From positions 4,204,001-4,268,000 of the forward strand of contig NZ_CP095740.1 of NCBI RefSeq assembly GCF_023078455.1: 64,000 nt of DNA. The letters are read 5' to 3'. The translations under genes and the position numbers were made by a program. Each line of letters begins with the position of its first letter. Position 1 is the first letter of the stretch. Below, piece by piece: positions 41,160 to 49,733 of this stretch. A model generated the notes under the pieces. It made no database searches and had not been told where the DNA came from. It saw only the letters and a list, made by a program, of their open reading frames with translations. This stretch comes from Luteibacter aegosomatis. GTDB lineage: Bacteria; Pseudomonadota; Gammaproteobacteria; Xanthomonadales; Rhodanobacteraceae.

Positions 41160-42304
41160 TCATTCCATCGCTTCACCCACTGCACCGCTGCCTGATTACC
41201 GGCCTGTGCATCGTCGCACCCTCCATGGCCATGGCGGCAAAACCCGGGCCCGACGTGCTCTCCCTCTACAAGGAACACCAGGAAGCCCGGCTCGACGATA
41301 CGCCGACACGTGGCATCGACCCCGCGAGCCTGCTCGTCCGGCCCGATTCGCCTTACAGCGACATCGCTCACCAGCCTGATTTCACCAACACCAGCGCATG
41401 GGGAGCCGTACTGGGCGACTTGCCGTCCTCGATCGGATACGACGACGCGGTCGACATCGTACGCTGGGACCTGGGCACGACCCGGGCTCGCCCGGAAGTG
41501 GACGTCCCGGTCAGCCGCACCGTTCGTCTCGCGAACGGAAGGCGCCTGGACCCGTTCATCGAAGCCAGCCTGGTCAAGGCGAACGTGGACGCGGACATCT
41601 TCACGCGGATCATCGACATCACCGGCTACCGGCACTCCACGAAGGCCGCAGGCTACGCCGTCGCCATGCAGATCCTGCGCAACCAGATGAAGGCGTTTCC
41701 CCGCGAGCGCTGGGGAGAACTGGGTATCGAGGGCGAGGTCCACGAACGCGTGATGAGCGGAACGTCCCTGCGGCACCTCACCTCCTACGACCTGCACTAT
41801 CTCTCGCTCCTGCTCCAGCATCGGTTGATCCATCGACCATTCGGCGCCGCCACGGCGACGGGCCAACGTGAATTGCCTGCCGCTTATCGCGTAGCCCGTG
41901 TCGCCGCCGCGTACCGGGATATGGAGGGATACCTTTCCTACCCCTGCAACCCGGATGCCACCCCGCGCGAAGGCCGCGCAGGCCGAGGCGAAGGAGACGA
42001 CCGTCCGCTGTGTTTCGTCGCCGCCACGGACCGGGCGGTCTATCGCTGGTATCTGCGCGAGGCCGATGAGCAGACCCATCCCATCCCCAGTGAACCCGAA
42101 CAGAGCGGCCTCGCCCGCATGCTCGCCGCGGCGGCCCTGTTCATGCCGCTCCTCGACGTGGCGGCCATCGCCGAGGTGGCCGAAGTCGCCGCGGCGGACG
42201 AAGTGGCGGCCGGGGAAGCGACGGCCGAAGCCGCTTCGGCCGAGGAAGGCATCGATGAGGCCGTGGAACGCGTTTCTCCGCTCACCTGCCCTCTCGAGGC
42301 CTGA
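41156..42304 (+). CDS. A2: exported protein of unrecognised family, second copy
   Basis: The 382-residue paralogue of A1 has a clear signal peptide (MIIPSLHPLHRCLITGLCIVAPSMAMAA). It shares with A1 the T(R/K)ARP block, VDADIF, R(E)LPAAYRVARVAAAYRD and RPLCFVAATDRAVYRWYL. Unlike A1 it has an extra C-terminal stretch (~320-382) with a hydrophobic segment (MLAAAALFMPLLDVAAIAEVAEV) and a run of Ala/Glu; this could anchor it or be a low-complexity tail. It is translated 4 bases into the end of B1 and precedes B2 by 6 bases. Function unknown. Confidence 0.8.
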   Translation: MIIPSLHPLHRCLITGLCIVAPSMAMAAKPGPDVLSLYKEHQEARLDDTPTRGIDPASLLVRPDSPYSDIAHQPDFTNTSAWGAVLGDLPSSIGYDDAVDIVRWDLGTTRARPEVDVPVSRTVRLANGRRLDPFIEASLVKANVDADIFTRIIDITGYRHSTKAAGYAVAMQILRNQMKAFPRERWGELGIEGEVHERVMSGTSLRHLTSYDLHYLSLLLQHRLIHRPFGAATATGQRELPAAYRVARVAAAYRDMEGYLSYPCNPDATPREGRAGRGEGDDRPLCFVAATDRAVYRWYLREADEQTHPIPSEPEQSGLARMLAAAALFMPLLDVAAIAEVAEVAAADEVAAGEATAEAASAEEGIDEAVERVSPLTCPLEA

Positions 42305-42310
42305 CGTCCC

Positions 42311-43381
42311 ATGACATACCGCTATCTCACCCTCATGCTCCTGATGGCCGTCGGTGCGCGCACCACGAACGCCATGGCGGGAACCGTCTCGCTCGAGCGC
42401 ACGGTATTGGACGAAGGTAACGTCGTGGCCCTGCTGGAATCCACCAGCCAGTATCACGTCGATGCCATGCGCGAAGTCGTCATGGGCCGGCATCCGTCGG
42501 GCCACCACCTCAGCCGCTGGGAGTCGCTCGAGGTCGCCATGCGCGACGCCCCCGTAGCGCGGATGGAATACCGATACGAACTGGATGGCATACCGCAGAC
42601 GCGCGTCTATCACGCGTTTGCCGGCCAACCCTTGAGTGCCACCGCCGATGCGATCTTCACCGGCGAAAGCCCGGTTTCCACGCCTCCGCTGATGGATTCG
42701 GGTGACTTCACCGGCGAAAGCCCCGAGCCCGGTCCATCGAACAGATCCGTCATCCATGGCCTGGATCTGATCGACGAGCAGGACGATATCTATTTCGCGG
42801 ATCTGCCCGAAGGTAACGTTCGGGCACGCGTACTTCCGCCGGAAGGCTCCGTACTGACGCCCTTCGATGTCGAAGGCGCTCAGGGCGCGCTCGATGCCGA
42901 GTTCAAGGCCATGCGCGCCATCGAGCGGGATATCGCGGAAGGGCTTGTCCCCCGAGGCGGCCGCATCGTCGGGATGATCGGCGGAAGCGCCTGCGCCTCG
43001 TGCCAGCACGTCATGGAACGCATGGCGGAAACGTACGATGTGGACATACGCGTCACCCAGGTGTTCGGCAACCTGCCGCCATCCAGGCAACGGGCGCTCA
43101 TCGCCAGCGGCGGCGCCCGTTTCAAGGGCCCGCTGCTGGTCGATTCACAAAGCGGTCGCCCCATCCTCGCCAAGGACGTGCTGGCCGAGTCCCGCCAGGC
43201 ACAGGTCCGCCAGGCGCTGACGCCTCGTGCCATGGAAAGCGCCAGGCACACGCCTTGGATACGCCGGTCATTCCGCCTCGGGCCACACCCGAAGGAAACC
43301 GGGCGAACCGGAGATGGTTCGGCACGTTCGTCGAGACACCCTTCCGGAGACACGGAGCAGCACATTTCACGCGAGTGTTGA
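42311..43381 (+). CDS. B2: exported protein with toxin-deaminase-like motif, second copy
   Basis: The 356-residue paralogue of B1 has a signal peptide (MTYRYLTLMLLMAVGARTTNAMAG). It carries D195-A-E197 and C228-A-S-C231 (GSACASCQHVMERMAETY) with the same 30-residue spacing, then DIRVTQVFG, much like the strand after CxxC in toxin deaminases (family PF14424-type). Two TGES repeats (FTGESP) mark the linker. The C-terminal ~90 residues extend past B1's and are basic. No immunity-like gene follows; the next gene is hrpB on the other strand. B1 and B2 agree poorly outside the motif region, so they have diverged for a long time. Confidence 0.72.
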   Translation: MTYRYLTLMLLMAVGARTTNAMAGTVSLERTVLDEGNVVALLESTSQYHVDAMREVVMGRHPSGHHLSRWESLEVAMRDAPVARMEYRYELDGIPQTRVYHAFAGQPLSATADAIFTGESPVSTPPLMDSGDFTGESPEPGPSNRSVIHGLDLIDEQDDIYFADLPEGNVRARVLPPEGSVLTPFDVEGAQGALDAEFKAMRAIERDIAEGLVPRGGRIVGMIGGSACASCQHVMERMAETYDVDIRVTQVFGNLPPSRQRALIASGGARFKGPLLVDSQSGRPILAKDVLAESRQAQVRQALTPRAMESARHTPWIRRSFRLGPHPKETGRTGDGSARSSRHPSGDTEQHISREC

Positions 43382-43564
43382 TCGACACGAGGGGCGGCCA
43401 AAGCCGCCTCTCGCCTTACTCCTGCGTCGATCGATCCGGTGGCGGGCGCCGTATTCGGCGGACGTACCCCCGTGTGGGAACGGCGCATTTCAGCGTCGGT
43501 CCTTCTCACGAAAAAGAAGGTATGCCCGATGCGATCCGTCGGTCGACACCCTCACGGGATCGTC

Positions 43565-46075
43565 TCATGTCCCCCTTGGCTTCGCCCGGTGGGTCGCCGT
43601 GGCCGTCCATGGATCGTCCGGCCAGGGATGCTTGGGATAGCGGCCCTTGAGTTCCTTCTTCACTTCGGGGTACGTGCGATTCCAGAAACCGGCGAGGTCC
43701 TGGGTGACCTGGATGGGACGGCCTGCGGGCGACAGCAGGTGCAGCATCACCGGCACGCGTCCGTTGCCGACGCGCGGCGTGTCGGCCAGGCCGAACAGTT
43801 CCTGGAGTTTTACCGCCAGCACGGGTGGCGCCGCCGGGTCGTCGTCACGCGCGCCGTAGTCGAGTCGCCGGCTCATGCCGCTGGGCACGACGAGTTCTTC
43901 CGGCGCATGCGCGTCGATGGCGCGCCGCTGGTCGTAGTCGAACATCGAGGACAACGCCTCGGACAGTTCCGACGCCTGCAGCGCTTCCAGGCGTCGTTTG
44001 CCGGACAGATACGGCGAAAGCCAGTCGTCGAGCGTGCGTAACAACGCTTCGTCGCCCACGTCGGGAAGACCCAGTTCGGGCGACCAGACGCGCACCGCGT
44101 TCACGCGGGTGCGCAGGCGCCTCGCGTGCTCGCTCCAGGGCAGGCTGTCCACGCCACGACCTCGGATCGCGGCCAGCAAGGTGGGCACCGCATCGTCGGC
44201 GCCGACCGGCACGGCCTTGCGCGAGATCACCAGCGCATCGAAGCGGCGCTCCTCGAAGGCCTCGGCGATCTGCCTGGCATCGTCCCAGCGCAGCACGCGC
44301 TCGGTGACGAAACGGTCGGCATGATCGCGCTCCAGCACGTCGGGATCGAAGGGCGCCGCGGCAAAGATGAGGCTGTCGCGCGCATCCAGGCGCAGGTCGA
44401 GCACCACCAGCCACGGTTCGCCATGCAAGGCGCTCGCGTCATGCAGGCGCGCACCCCGCCCATTGGCGAGAAGGTAGCGCGACGGTTGCGCATCGTCGCG
44501 ACGTCCCACGCGATCGGGAAACGCATGCACGAGGAGATCGCCGATGGCATGGCTGTCCGGGACGCCGCTCGCGGGACTGCGCACGTCGAGACGGCGACGC
44601 CATCCGGCGGACGCCTTCTCGATGGCGGCGAGCGCACCGGCATCCGCCGAACCGCCACGCGCGGCTCGCGCGCCGCCGTCGCGCCAGAGATGCAGGGCAT
44701 GCAGGCGCTGGCGAAAATCGTCGTTACGAGCAGCCTCGCCTCGCAACGGCGAACGCGCCTCGGCCAGCGCGAGAAGGTCGGCGACGAGCGCACGGTGGGA
44801 CATGGGAGCCCGCAATGCGGCGGCCGCCAGGCGTGGCGTGGCGCCGAGGGCCAGCATTCGGCGCCCCAGGGCCGTAATTCCGTCGGCATCGTCGAGCGCG
44901 CCGAGGCGGCGAAGCAGGTCACGCGCCTGGCCCATGGCGCCGGCGGGCGGCGCATCGAGCCAGGGCAGATCGTCGCTTCCCCAACCGGCGAGTTCGAGCG
45001 CCAGGCCCGACAGTTCCGCCTGTTCGATCTCGGCGGTACGTGATGCGTCTAGGCGCCGGCTTTCCGGCCAGAGGCGATAGGCTCGGCCGGGCGACACGCG
45101 TCCCGCGCGACCGGCGCGCTGGTCGGCGGAGGCCTGCGATATGGACACGGTCTCCAAACGAGTGAAACCCGACGGTGGATCGAATCTCGGCTCGCGGGCC
45201 TGCCCGCTGTCGACCACCGCGCGTATGCCCGGCAAGGTGACGCTGGATTCGGCGACGTTGGTGGCGAGTATCACGCGACGCATGCCAGGGTCGGCCGGCG
45301 TGAGCGCCAGTTGCTGTTCGGCGAGCGAAAGCTCGCCATGCAGCGCCACGACCTCGACCTCGTCGCCCAGGCGTTCGAGCATGCCCCTTACGCGCTCGAT
45401 CTCGCGGCGCCCCGGCAGGAAGGCGAGCACGTCGCCTTCGTTTTCGCGCAAGGCTTGGGCCACGATGCGAGCGAGGTGCTGTTCGACCGTCTCCTGCGGC
45501 CTCCCCGGCGGATGGACCATCTCCACCGGAAAGCTTCGGCCCGGGCTGGTCAGGCGTGGCGCGCGCAGCCATTGCGCGATCCGTTCGCCGTCCAGCGTGG
45601 CCGACATCACCACCAGCCGCAGCTCCGGTCGCAGGCTCGCCTGTACGTCCAGCGCCAGCGCGGCACCGAGGTCGCCGGGAAGATGCCGTTCGTGGAATTC
45701 GTCGAAGAGAATCGCGCCGATACCGTCGAGCGAGGGATCGTCCTGGATCATGCGCCCGAGAATGCCCTCGGTGACCACCTCGATGCGCGTGCGCGGACCG
45801 ACGCGCGATTCGAAGCGGATGCGGTAACCGACCGTTTCGCCCACTTCCTCGCCGAGTTGGCGCGCCATGAAGGCGGCCGCGGCGCGCGCGGCGATGCGGC
45901 GAGGCTCGAGCAGCACGATACGCCCTCCCGCCAACCAGGGCGCATCGAGCAAGGCCAGGGGTACCTGGGTGGTCTTGCCGGCGCCGGGTGGGGCCTCGAG
46001 AACGAGCCGCGGGTGCTCGGTCAGGGACGCGAGCAGTTCGGGAAGCAGCGGGGTGATGGGGAAGACGGGTTGCAT
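43565..46075 (-). CDS. hrpB: ATP-dependent RNA helicase HrpB
   Basis: The 836-residue DEAH-type helicase begins MQPVFPITPLLPELL. Motifs: Walker A APPGAGKTTQVP, DEFHER (the HrpB form of DEAH), SAT in VVMSATLDG, TNVAESSVTLPG and QRAGRAGRVSPG. The HrpB-specific C-terminal domain (~500-836) is present. HrpB binds RNA in bacteria; its physiological role is not well defined. The start is set at ATG 46075; the frame to 46228 adds an unlike extension. It converges with the A-B module and lies next to the gspD end of the T2SS operon. Confidence 0.94.
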   Translation of the reverse strand: MQPVFPITPLLPELLASLTEHPRLVLEAPPGAGKTTQVPLALLDAPWLAGGRIVLLEPRRIAARAAAAFMARQLGEEVGETVGYRIRFESRVGPRTRIEVVTEGILGRMIQDDPSLDGIGAILFDEFHERHLPGDLGAALALDVQASLRPELRLVVMSATLDGERIAQWLRAPRLTSPGRSFPVEMVHPPGRPQETVEQHLARIVAQALRENEGDVLAFLPGRREIERVRGMLERLGDEVEVVALHGELSLAEQQLALTPADPGMRRVILATNVAESSVTLPGIRAVVDSGQAREPRFDPPSGFTRLETVSISQASADQRAGRAGRVSPGRAYRLWPESRRLDASRTAEIEQAELSGLALELAGWGSDDLPWLDAPPAGAMGQARDLLRRLGALDDADGITALGRRMLALGATPRLAAAALRAPMSHRALVADLLALAEARSPLRGEAARNDDFRQRLHALHLWRDGGARAARGGSADAGALAAIEKASAGWRRRLDVRSPASGVPDSHAIGDLLVHAFPDRVGRRDDAQPSRYLLANGRGARLHDASALHGEPWLVVLDLRLDARDSLIFAAAPFDPDVLERDHADRFVTERVLRWDDARQIAEAFEERRFDALVISRKAVPVGADDAVPTLLAAIRGRGVDSLPWSEHARRLRTRVNAVRVWSPELGLPDVGDEALLRTLDDWLSPYLSGKRRLEALQASELSEALSSMFDYDQRRAIDAHAPEELVVPSGMSRRLDYGARDDDPAAPPVLAVKLQELFGLADTPRVGNGRVPVMLHLLSPAGRPIQVTQDLAGFWNRTYPEVKKELKGRYPKHPWPDDPWTATATHRAKPRGT

Positions 46076-46139
46076 GCGGAGGTAATGGTACGCAAGCTCG
46101 TAAAGCCTCGCATGGCTGCCTTCGCATAAGCGTCCGTTT

Positions 46140-48311
46140 CTAGCCTCGCGTCTCGCCAGCGACGGGCTTGTCGAACGGCCGCAACGACCGGAACGCCCGC
46201 CGGTAATCGTCGGACACCCGCTTCGCATCCTCGCCGTTGGCGATCACCCGTGGCGTGATGAGCACGAGCAGTTCGGTGCGAACACCCTCCTTCGCCCGCT
46301 CGCCGAACAGCCCGCCGATGAGGGGAATGCGCGAAAGGCCCGGCACGCCGCCCCGCTGGGTGGCGTCGAGTTCACGGATCAGCCCGCCCAGCAGCACCGT
46401 CTGCCCGCTCTGCACCGCGACCTGGGTGTTGAGCATGCGCTTGACGATGGGCACGTTGCCGCCGGTGCCGTCGGGGTCGGCACGGCTGACCTCCTGCACG
46501 ACGTCGAGATAGACGAGGCCGCCGGGATTCACGCGTGGGCGTACTTCGAGAATGACGCCGGTGTCCTTGTATTCGACCTGGCCGACTTGATTTCCGCTGC
46601 CGACCTGGGTGTTGACGAAGGTCTGCGTCACCGGAATCTGATCGCCGACCTGGATCTTCGCCTTGCGGTTGTTCACGACCACCAGCGACGGCGCGGAAAG
46701 AATCTTGGTGTTCGTGTCGCGTTCCATGGCGCGCAGCGCCACTTGCAGTTCGGCATTGACGAACGAGTAGAAAAGCGTGTCGGGGCGCAGGCTGTCGGCC
46801 GTCGCCTGGCCCAGCGCCCAACGTTGGCGGTTGCCGGGTTGCGCGACGGCGCCGTCGCCTCCGGCCAATCCCTCGAGGTACCACTGCACCCCGAAACGGA
46901 AGTTGTCGCGCAAGGTGACCTCGAGGATGCGTGTCTCGATCTGCACCTGCAGCGGCACGGCATCGAGACGCTCGATGGCCTCGCGCACCTGCGCCCATTG
47001 GGCCGGCCGCGCATGCACCATCAGCTGGTTGTTGGCGTCCACCGCCGTGACGCGAATGCCCTGCTCCGACGGGCCCGACGCGGAAACGGAAGGTGACGGT
47101 GTCGGTGCGCTCGATTCGAAGAACGAAGGATCGCTGTCGCCCCCATCGTTCACCTCGTCGAAGCCGCCCGCCCCCTTGGTTTTTCCTCCCGTCAGCGTAC
47201 CGGCGCTGAGTCCCGGTGCCACCGTCGAGCCGCCCACGTCGCCGGCCACGGCGGCACCGAAGACGTTGCCGACGTAGCGCGCGAGGTCGGACGCGAGGAG
47301 GTTGCGCACGTCGTAGACGAACAGGCGCGGCTCGTTGCCGCCACCGCGATCGATGCGCCCGATCCACTCGCCGACCTGATCGAGCAGGTCGGCTCGCATG
47401 GCGATGGCGACGATGGCATGCGTGCGCTCGATGGGAAGGAAACGCACCAGCCCGGCCACCGGTGCCCCACCCTGCGCGCCGAACACCGACTCGAGCGCCT
47501 GGATCATCTCGCCGACGGCGGCGTGTTCCAGGCTGAAGACGCCGACGGACATCCCCGCCACCCAGTCGACGTCGAACGTATCGATGGTTTCGCCGTAGTT
47601 CGCCAGCTGGGCCGGCGTGCCGGCCAATACGAGCACGTTGCGGGCGGGGTCGGCGAGCAGCATCGCGTCCTGCGTGACGAACGGTTGCAGCAATCGCACC
47701 ATTTCCGATGCCGCGACGTGGCGCAGCGGATACAGCCGCGCCCCCATGCCCGCCCGCGGCGCACCCGCCGCCAAGCGTGGAACGGCCTGTCCGGCGATGG
47801 CCTGCGAGGATGGCATCACGTCGTAGCGACTCCCGGTTTTCACCAAGGCATTGCCCGTCCAGGAGAGCAGGGTCTCGAGAATGGGCAAGGCTTCGTCCTT
47901 GCGCACCGGTTTGGCGGTGGAGAACGACACCGATCCGCGCACGCCGGGCGCGATCGCATAGTTGAGATCAAGCAGGTCGCCAAGCATGGCCTTGACCACC
48001 GCCTCGACCGGCTGGTTCTCGAAGTTGAGCGTGACGCCGGCGTCGCCGCTCACGGCGTCGCGCGGCTTGCCCAGTGCATGGGGATGAATGAAACGGCCGC
48101 TGCCACGCAGAATGTGTCCCGTGGCGCGATCTGCCCTGTCGTCCGCAGGCGGCGCGGCGTCGGCAAGGGGAAGCTGGCCGGGAACGGGGTCTCCGGTGCC
48201 GATCAGGGCCTCGCGTTCAAGCGAGCCCGGCTCGCGTGCCGGTGGCATCGGCGCGCAGGCGGCCGCGAGCATGGCCGCGAAGACGGCCACGCCGAATATG
48301 CGTCGTTGCAT
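46140..48311 (-). CDS. xpsD: Type II secretion outer-membrane secretin (lipoprotein)
   Basis: The 723-residue protein has a lipoprotein signal (MQRRIFGVAVFAAMLAAAC, Cys19). It has N-terminal N0-N3 domains (~85-450) and the C-terminal secretin beta-barrel (~460-690), ending with VPGLSRIPLIGGLFG and LLVLITPRVI. A Gly/Ser-rich linker (~365-410) separates domains. It forms the pore of the T2SS. As in Xanthomonas, the secretin gene is last in the cluster and is itself a lipoprotein, so a separate pilotin may not be needed. AAGGAG lies 7 bases before ATG 48311. Confidence 0.95.
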   Translation of the reverse strand: MQRRIFGVAVFAAMLAAACAPMPPAREPGSLEREALIGTGDPVPGQLPLADAAPPADDRADRATGHILRGSGRFIHPHALGKPRDAVSGDAGVTLNFENQPVEAVVKAMLGDLLDLNYAIAPGVRGSVSFSTAKPVRKDEALPILETLLSWTGNALVKTGSRYDVMPSSQAIAGQAVPRLAAGAPRAGMGARLYPLRHVAASEMVRLLQPFVTQDAMLLADPARNVLVLAGTPAQLANYGETIDTFDVDWVAGMSVGVFSLEHAAVGEMIQALESVFGAQGGAPVAGLVRFLPIERTHAIVAIAMRADLLDQVGEWIGRIDRGGGNEPRLFVYDVRNLLASDLARYVGNVFGAAVAGDVGGSTVAPGLSAGTLTGGKTKGAGGFDEVNDGGDSDPSFFESSAPTPSPSVSASGPSEQGIRVTAVDANNQLMVHARPAQWAQVREAIERLDAVPLQVQIETRILEVTLRDNFRFGVQWYLEGLAGGDGAVAQPGNRQRWALGQATADSLRPDTLFYSFVNAELQVALRAMERDTNTKILSAPSLVVVNNRKAKIQVGDQIPVTQTFVNTQVGSGNQVGQVEYKDTGVILEVRPRVNPGGLVYLDVVQEVSRADPDGTGGNVPIVKRMLNTQVAVQSGQTVLLGGLIRELDATQRGGVPGLSRIPLIGGLFGERAKEGVRTELLVLITPRVIANGEDAKRVSDDYRRAFRSLRPFDKPVAGETRG

Positions 48312-48354
48312 GAGTCGCTCCTTGTTGTCTTCCTTGACGGCGCGGGCGGCGCCG

Positions 48355-49140
48355 TTACCTCGATTGCGTGTTCTGCTGTTGCTGTTGCTGTTGCTCGATG
48401 CGTCGCCGCTGCACCGCTGCCTTGAGCGCCTCGATACGGGCCTGTTGCAGGGCCTGATCGTCCTGCCGTGGCGGGGCTTGGCGCGTGGCGGCCGACGCGG
48501 GCTGCGGCGGCACCGGACCGGCGATGCCGGAACTGGCCGGATGCTGTTCGATGTGGATGCCGTTACCCATCTGGGAGGGACGGGATGAGGGCGGCTGAGG
48601 CTGTCCGGGTGGCATGGGCGCGCCGTTCTTCGGGCCGTTGGCCAGCGGATCGGGGGCCGCCACCTTGAGGGTGAGCTCCCGCCTCTCGCCGCCGTTGTCG
48701 AACACGGCGCTTCGCGGTGTGAGTGAGGCGAGCGTCCAATGCCCGTCGCCGAGCGCCGAGCCTTCCTTTACCCGTACCGTAGGCGTGGTGGCATCCTTGC
48801 CGGTATCGCGCAGCAGGGCCATTCGCAGGCCCGACGTCATGATGATGCCGGTCAGTTCGAGGTCGCCGATGTTGCTCGACGAATCGTCACCGCCCGTGGC
48901 GGCGACGGGCTTGCGATCGGCCATGAACAGCGGGCGCTGCCAGACTTCGGCGAAATCGGTGATGGGGGTCGGTTTCGGCATCGCCGCCGCGCGCGTCTGC
49001 GGCAACGGTTCGGGAGGCGAAGGATCGTCCCACTGGATGCCACGCCCGACGCCCATCGCGAACGTGGCGCACACGGCCGCCAACGCGAGGGCGATACCGC
49101 CGAGGACCGGCGTGAGGCGACGCTGACCGGCCGCGTTCAC
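48355..49140 (-). CDS. xpsN: Type II secretion protein N (GspC-like)
   Basis: The 261-residue bitopic inner-membrane protein has one membrane segment near residues 10-30, and its position between xpsM and xpsD matches Xanthomonas xpsN, which replaces GspC. The conserved block is a GspC-HR-like region (FAEVWQRPLFMADRKPV..., LELTGIIMTSGLRMALLRD). It starts at GTG 49140, overlapping the xpsM stop (GTGA). The C-terminus carries a run of eight Gln (RRRIEQQQQQQQ) encoded by a repeated hexamer, which may vary in length between strains. Confidence 0.85.
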   Translation of the reverse strand: MNAAGQRRLTPVLGGIALALAAVCATFAMGVGRGIQWDDPSPPEPLPQTRAAAMPKPTPITDFAEVWQRPLFMADRKPVAATGGDDSSSNIGDLELTGIIMTSGLRMALLRDTGKDATTPTVRVKEGSALGDGHWTLASLTPRSAVFDNGGERRELTLKVAAPDPLANGPKNGAPMPPGQPQPPSSRPSQMGNGIHIEQHPASSGIAGPVPPQPASAATRQAPPRQDDQALQQARIEALKAAVQRRRIEQQQQQQQNTQSR

Positions 49141-49733
49141 GACGCCGCCTTCGCCGCGTGCGCGGCATGGATGTAACCGGACACGGTGAATTGCACTTCC
49201 ATCGGCGCGGCCGCGCCGTTACGTGCGGCCACGGGATTGCGGTAGATGCTGAAGTCTTCGATGAAGAGATAGGGTGCCGCTTCCTCGATGTCGTGCAGCA
49301 CGGCCGTCATCGGCTGCATCTGGCAACGCAGGCTGATGTTCACGGTGACCTTGCGGTAAGGCTCGCCCGCTTTCTCCTGGCTCGGTACCGGCATCTTCTG
49401 GACTACGTCGCAGGCGCCGTCTTCGTGATGCGCGGCCGCGACATCGACGATGCGTTGCATCAGGCCGGCGGCGGCGGCATTGGTGTCGTCCCCTTGCAGG
49501 AAGGCGTCGCTGCGCGTCTGGCCCTGTTCGAGGGAAGCCAGGCGCTTTTCCAGTTGCGGACGTTCGGCGATGGCGGCGGCGAAGCGGCGCTGCGAGTCGC
49601 GCAGGTCGCTCATTTCGTCGGCCATGGCCAGCTGCGGCGCCACGAACCACCAGTGGATCAATGCGAAGTAGGCGACGACCACCGCGACCAGGAGAAGCAG
49701 GATCGCCGCGACGCGGGATTCATTTGGCTTCAT
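49137..49733 (-). CDS. xpsM: Type II secretion inner-membrane protein GspM (b-type)
   Basis: The ~198-residue protein has an N-terminal membrane segment (AAILLLLVAVVVAYFALIHWW) and a coiled-coil (~38-75), then a ferredoxin-like domain (T2SSM_b). It works with XpsL in the inner-membrane platform. A GTG at 49739 also opens the frame; ATG 49733 is taken. The start lies inside the end of xpsL (overlap of about 14 bases), and the stop overlaps the xpsN start. Confidence 0.87.
   Translation of the reverse strand: MKPNESRVAAILLLLVAVVVAYFALIHWWFVAPQLAMADEMSDLRDSQRRFAAAIAERPQLEKRLASLEQGQTRSDAFLQGDDTNAAAAGLMQRIVDVAAAHHEDGACDVVQKMPVPSQEKAGEPYRKVTVNISLRCQMQPMTAVLHDIEEAAPYLFIEDFSIYRNPVAARNGAAAPMEVQFTVSGYIHAAHAAKAAS

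Noticed and set aside
39166..43381. Classical toxin-antitoxin or toxin-immunity reading of the A-B pairs
   Set aside because: A proteins also carry export signals and are longer than usual immunity proteins, and the A gene precedes B; the pairing could fit, but nothing shows neutralisation.
39166..43381. Thioredoxin-like CxxC reading of the B proteins
   Set aside because: The Cys pair is in the C-terminal half, lies after a conserved DAE at fixed distance, and no thioredoxin fold landmarks (W before C, cis-Pro) are present.
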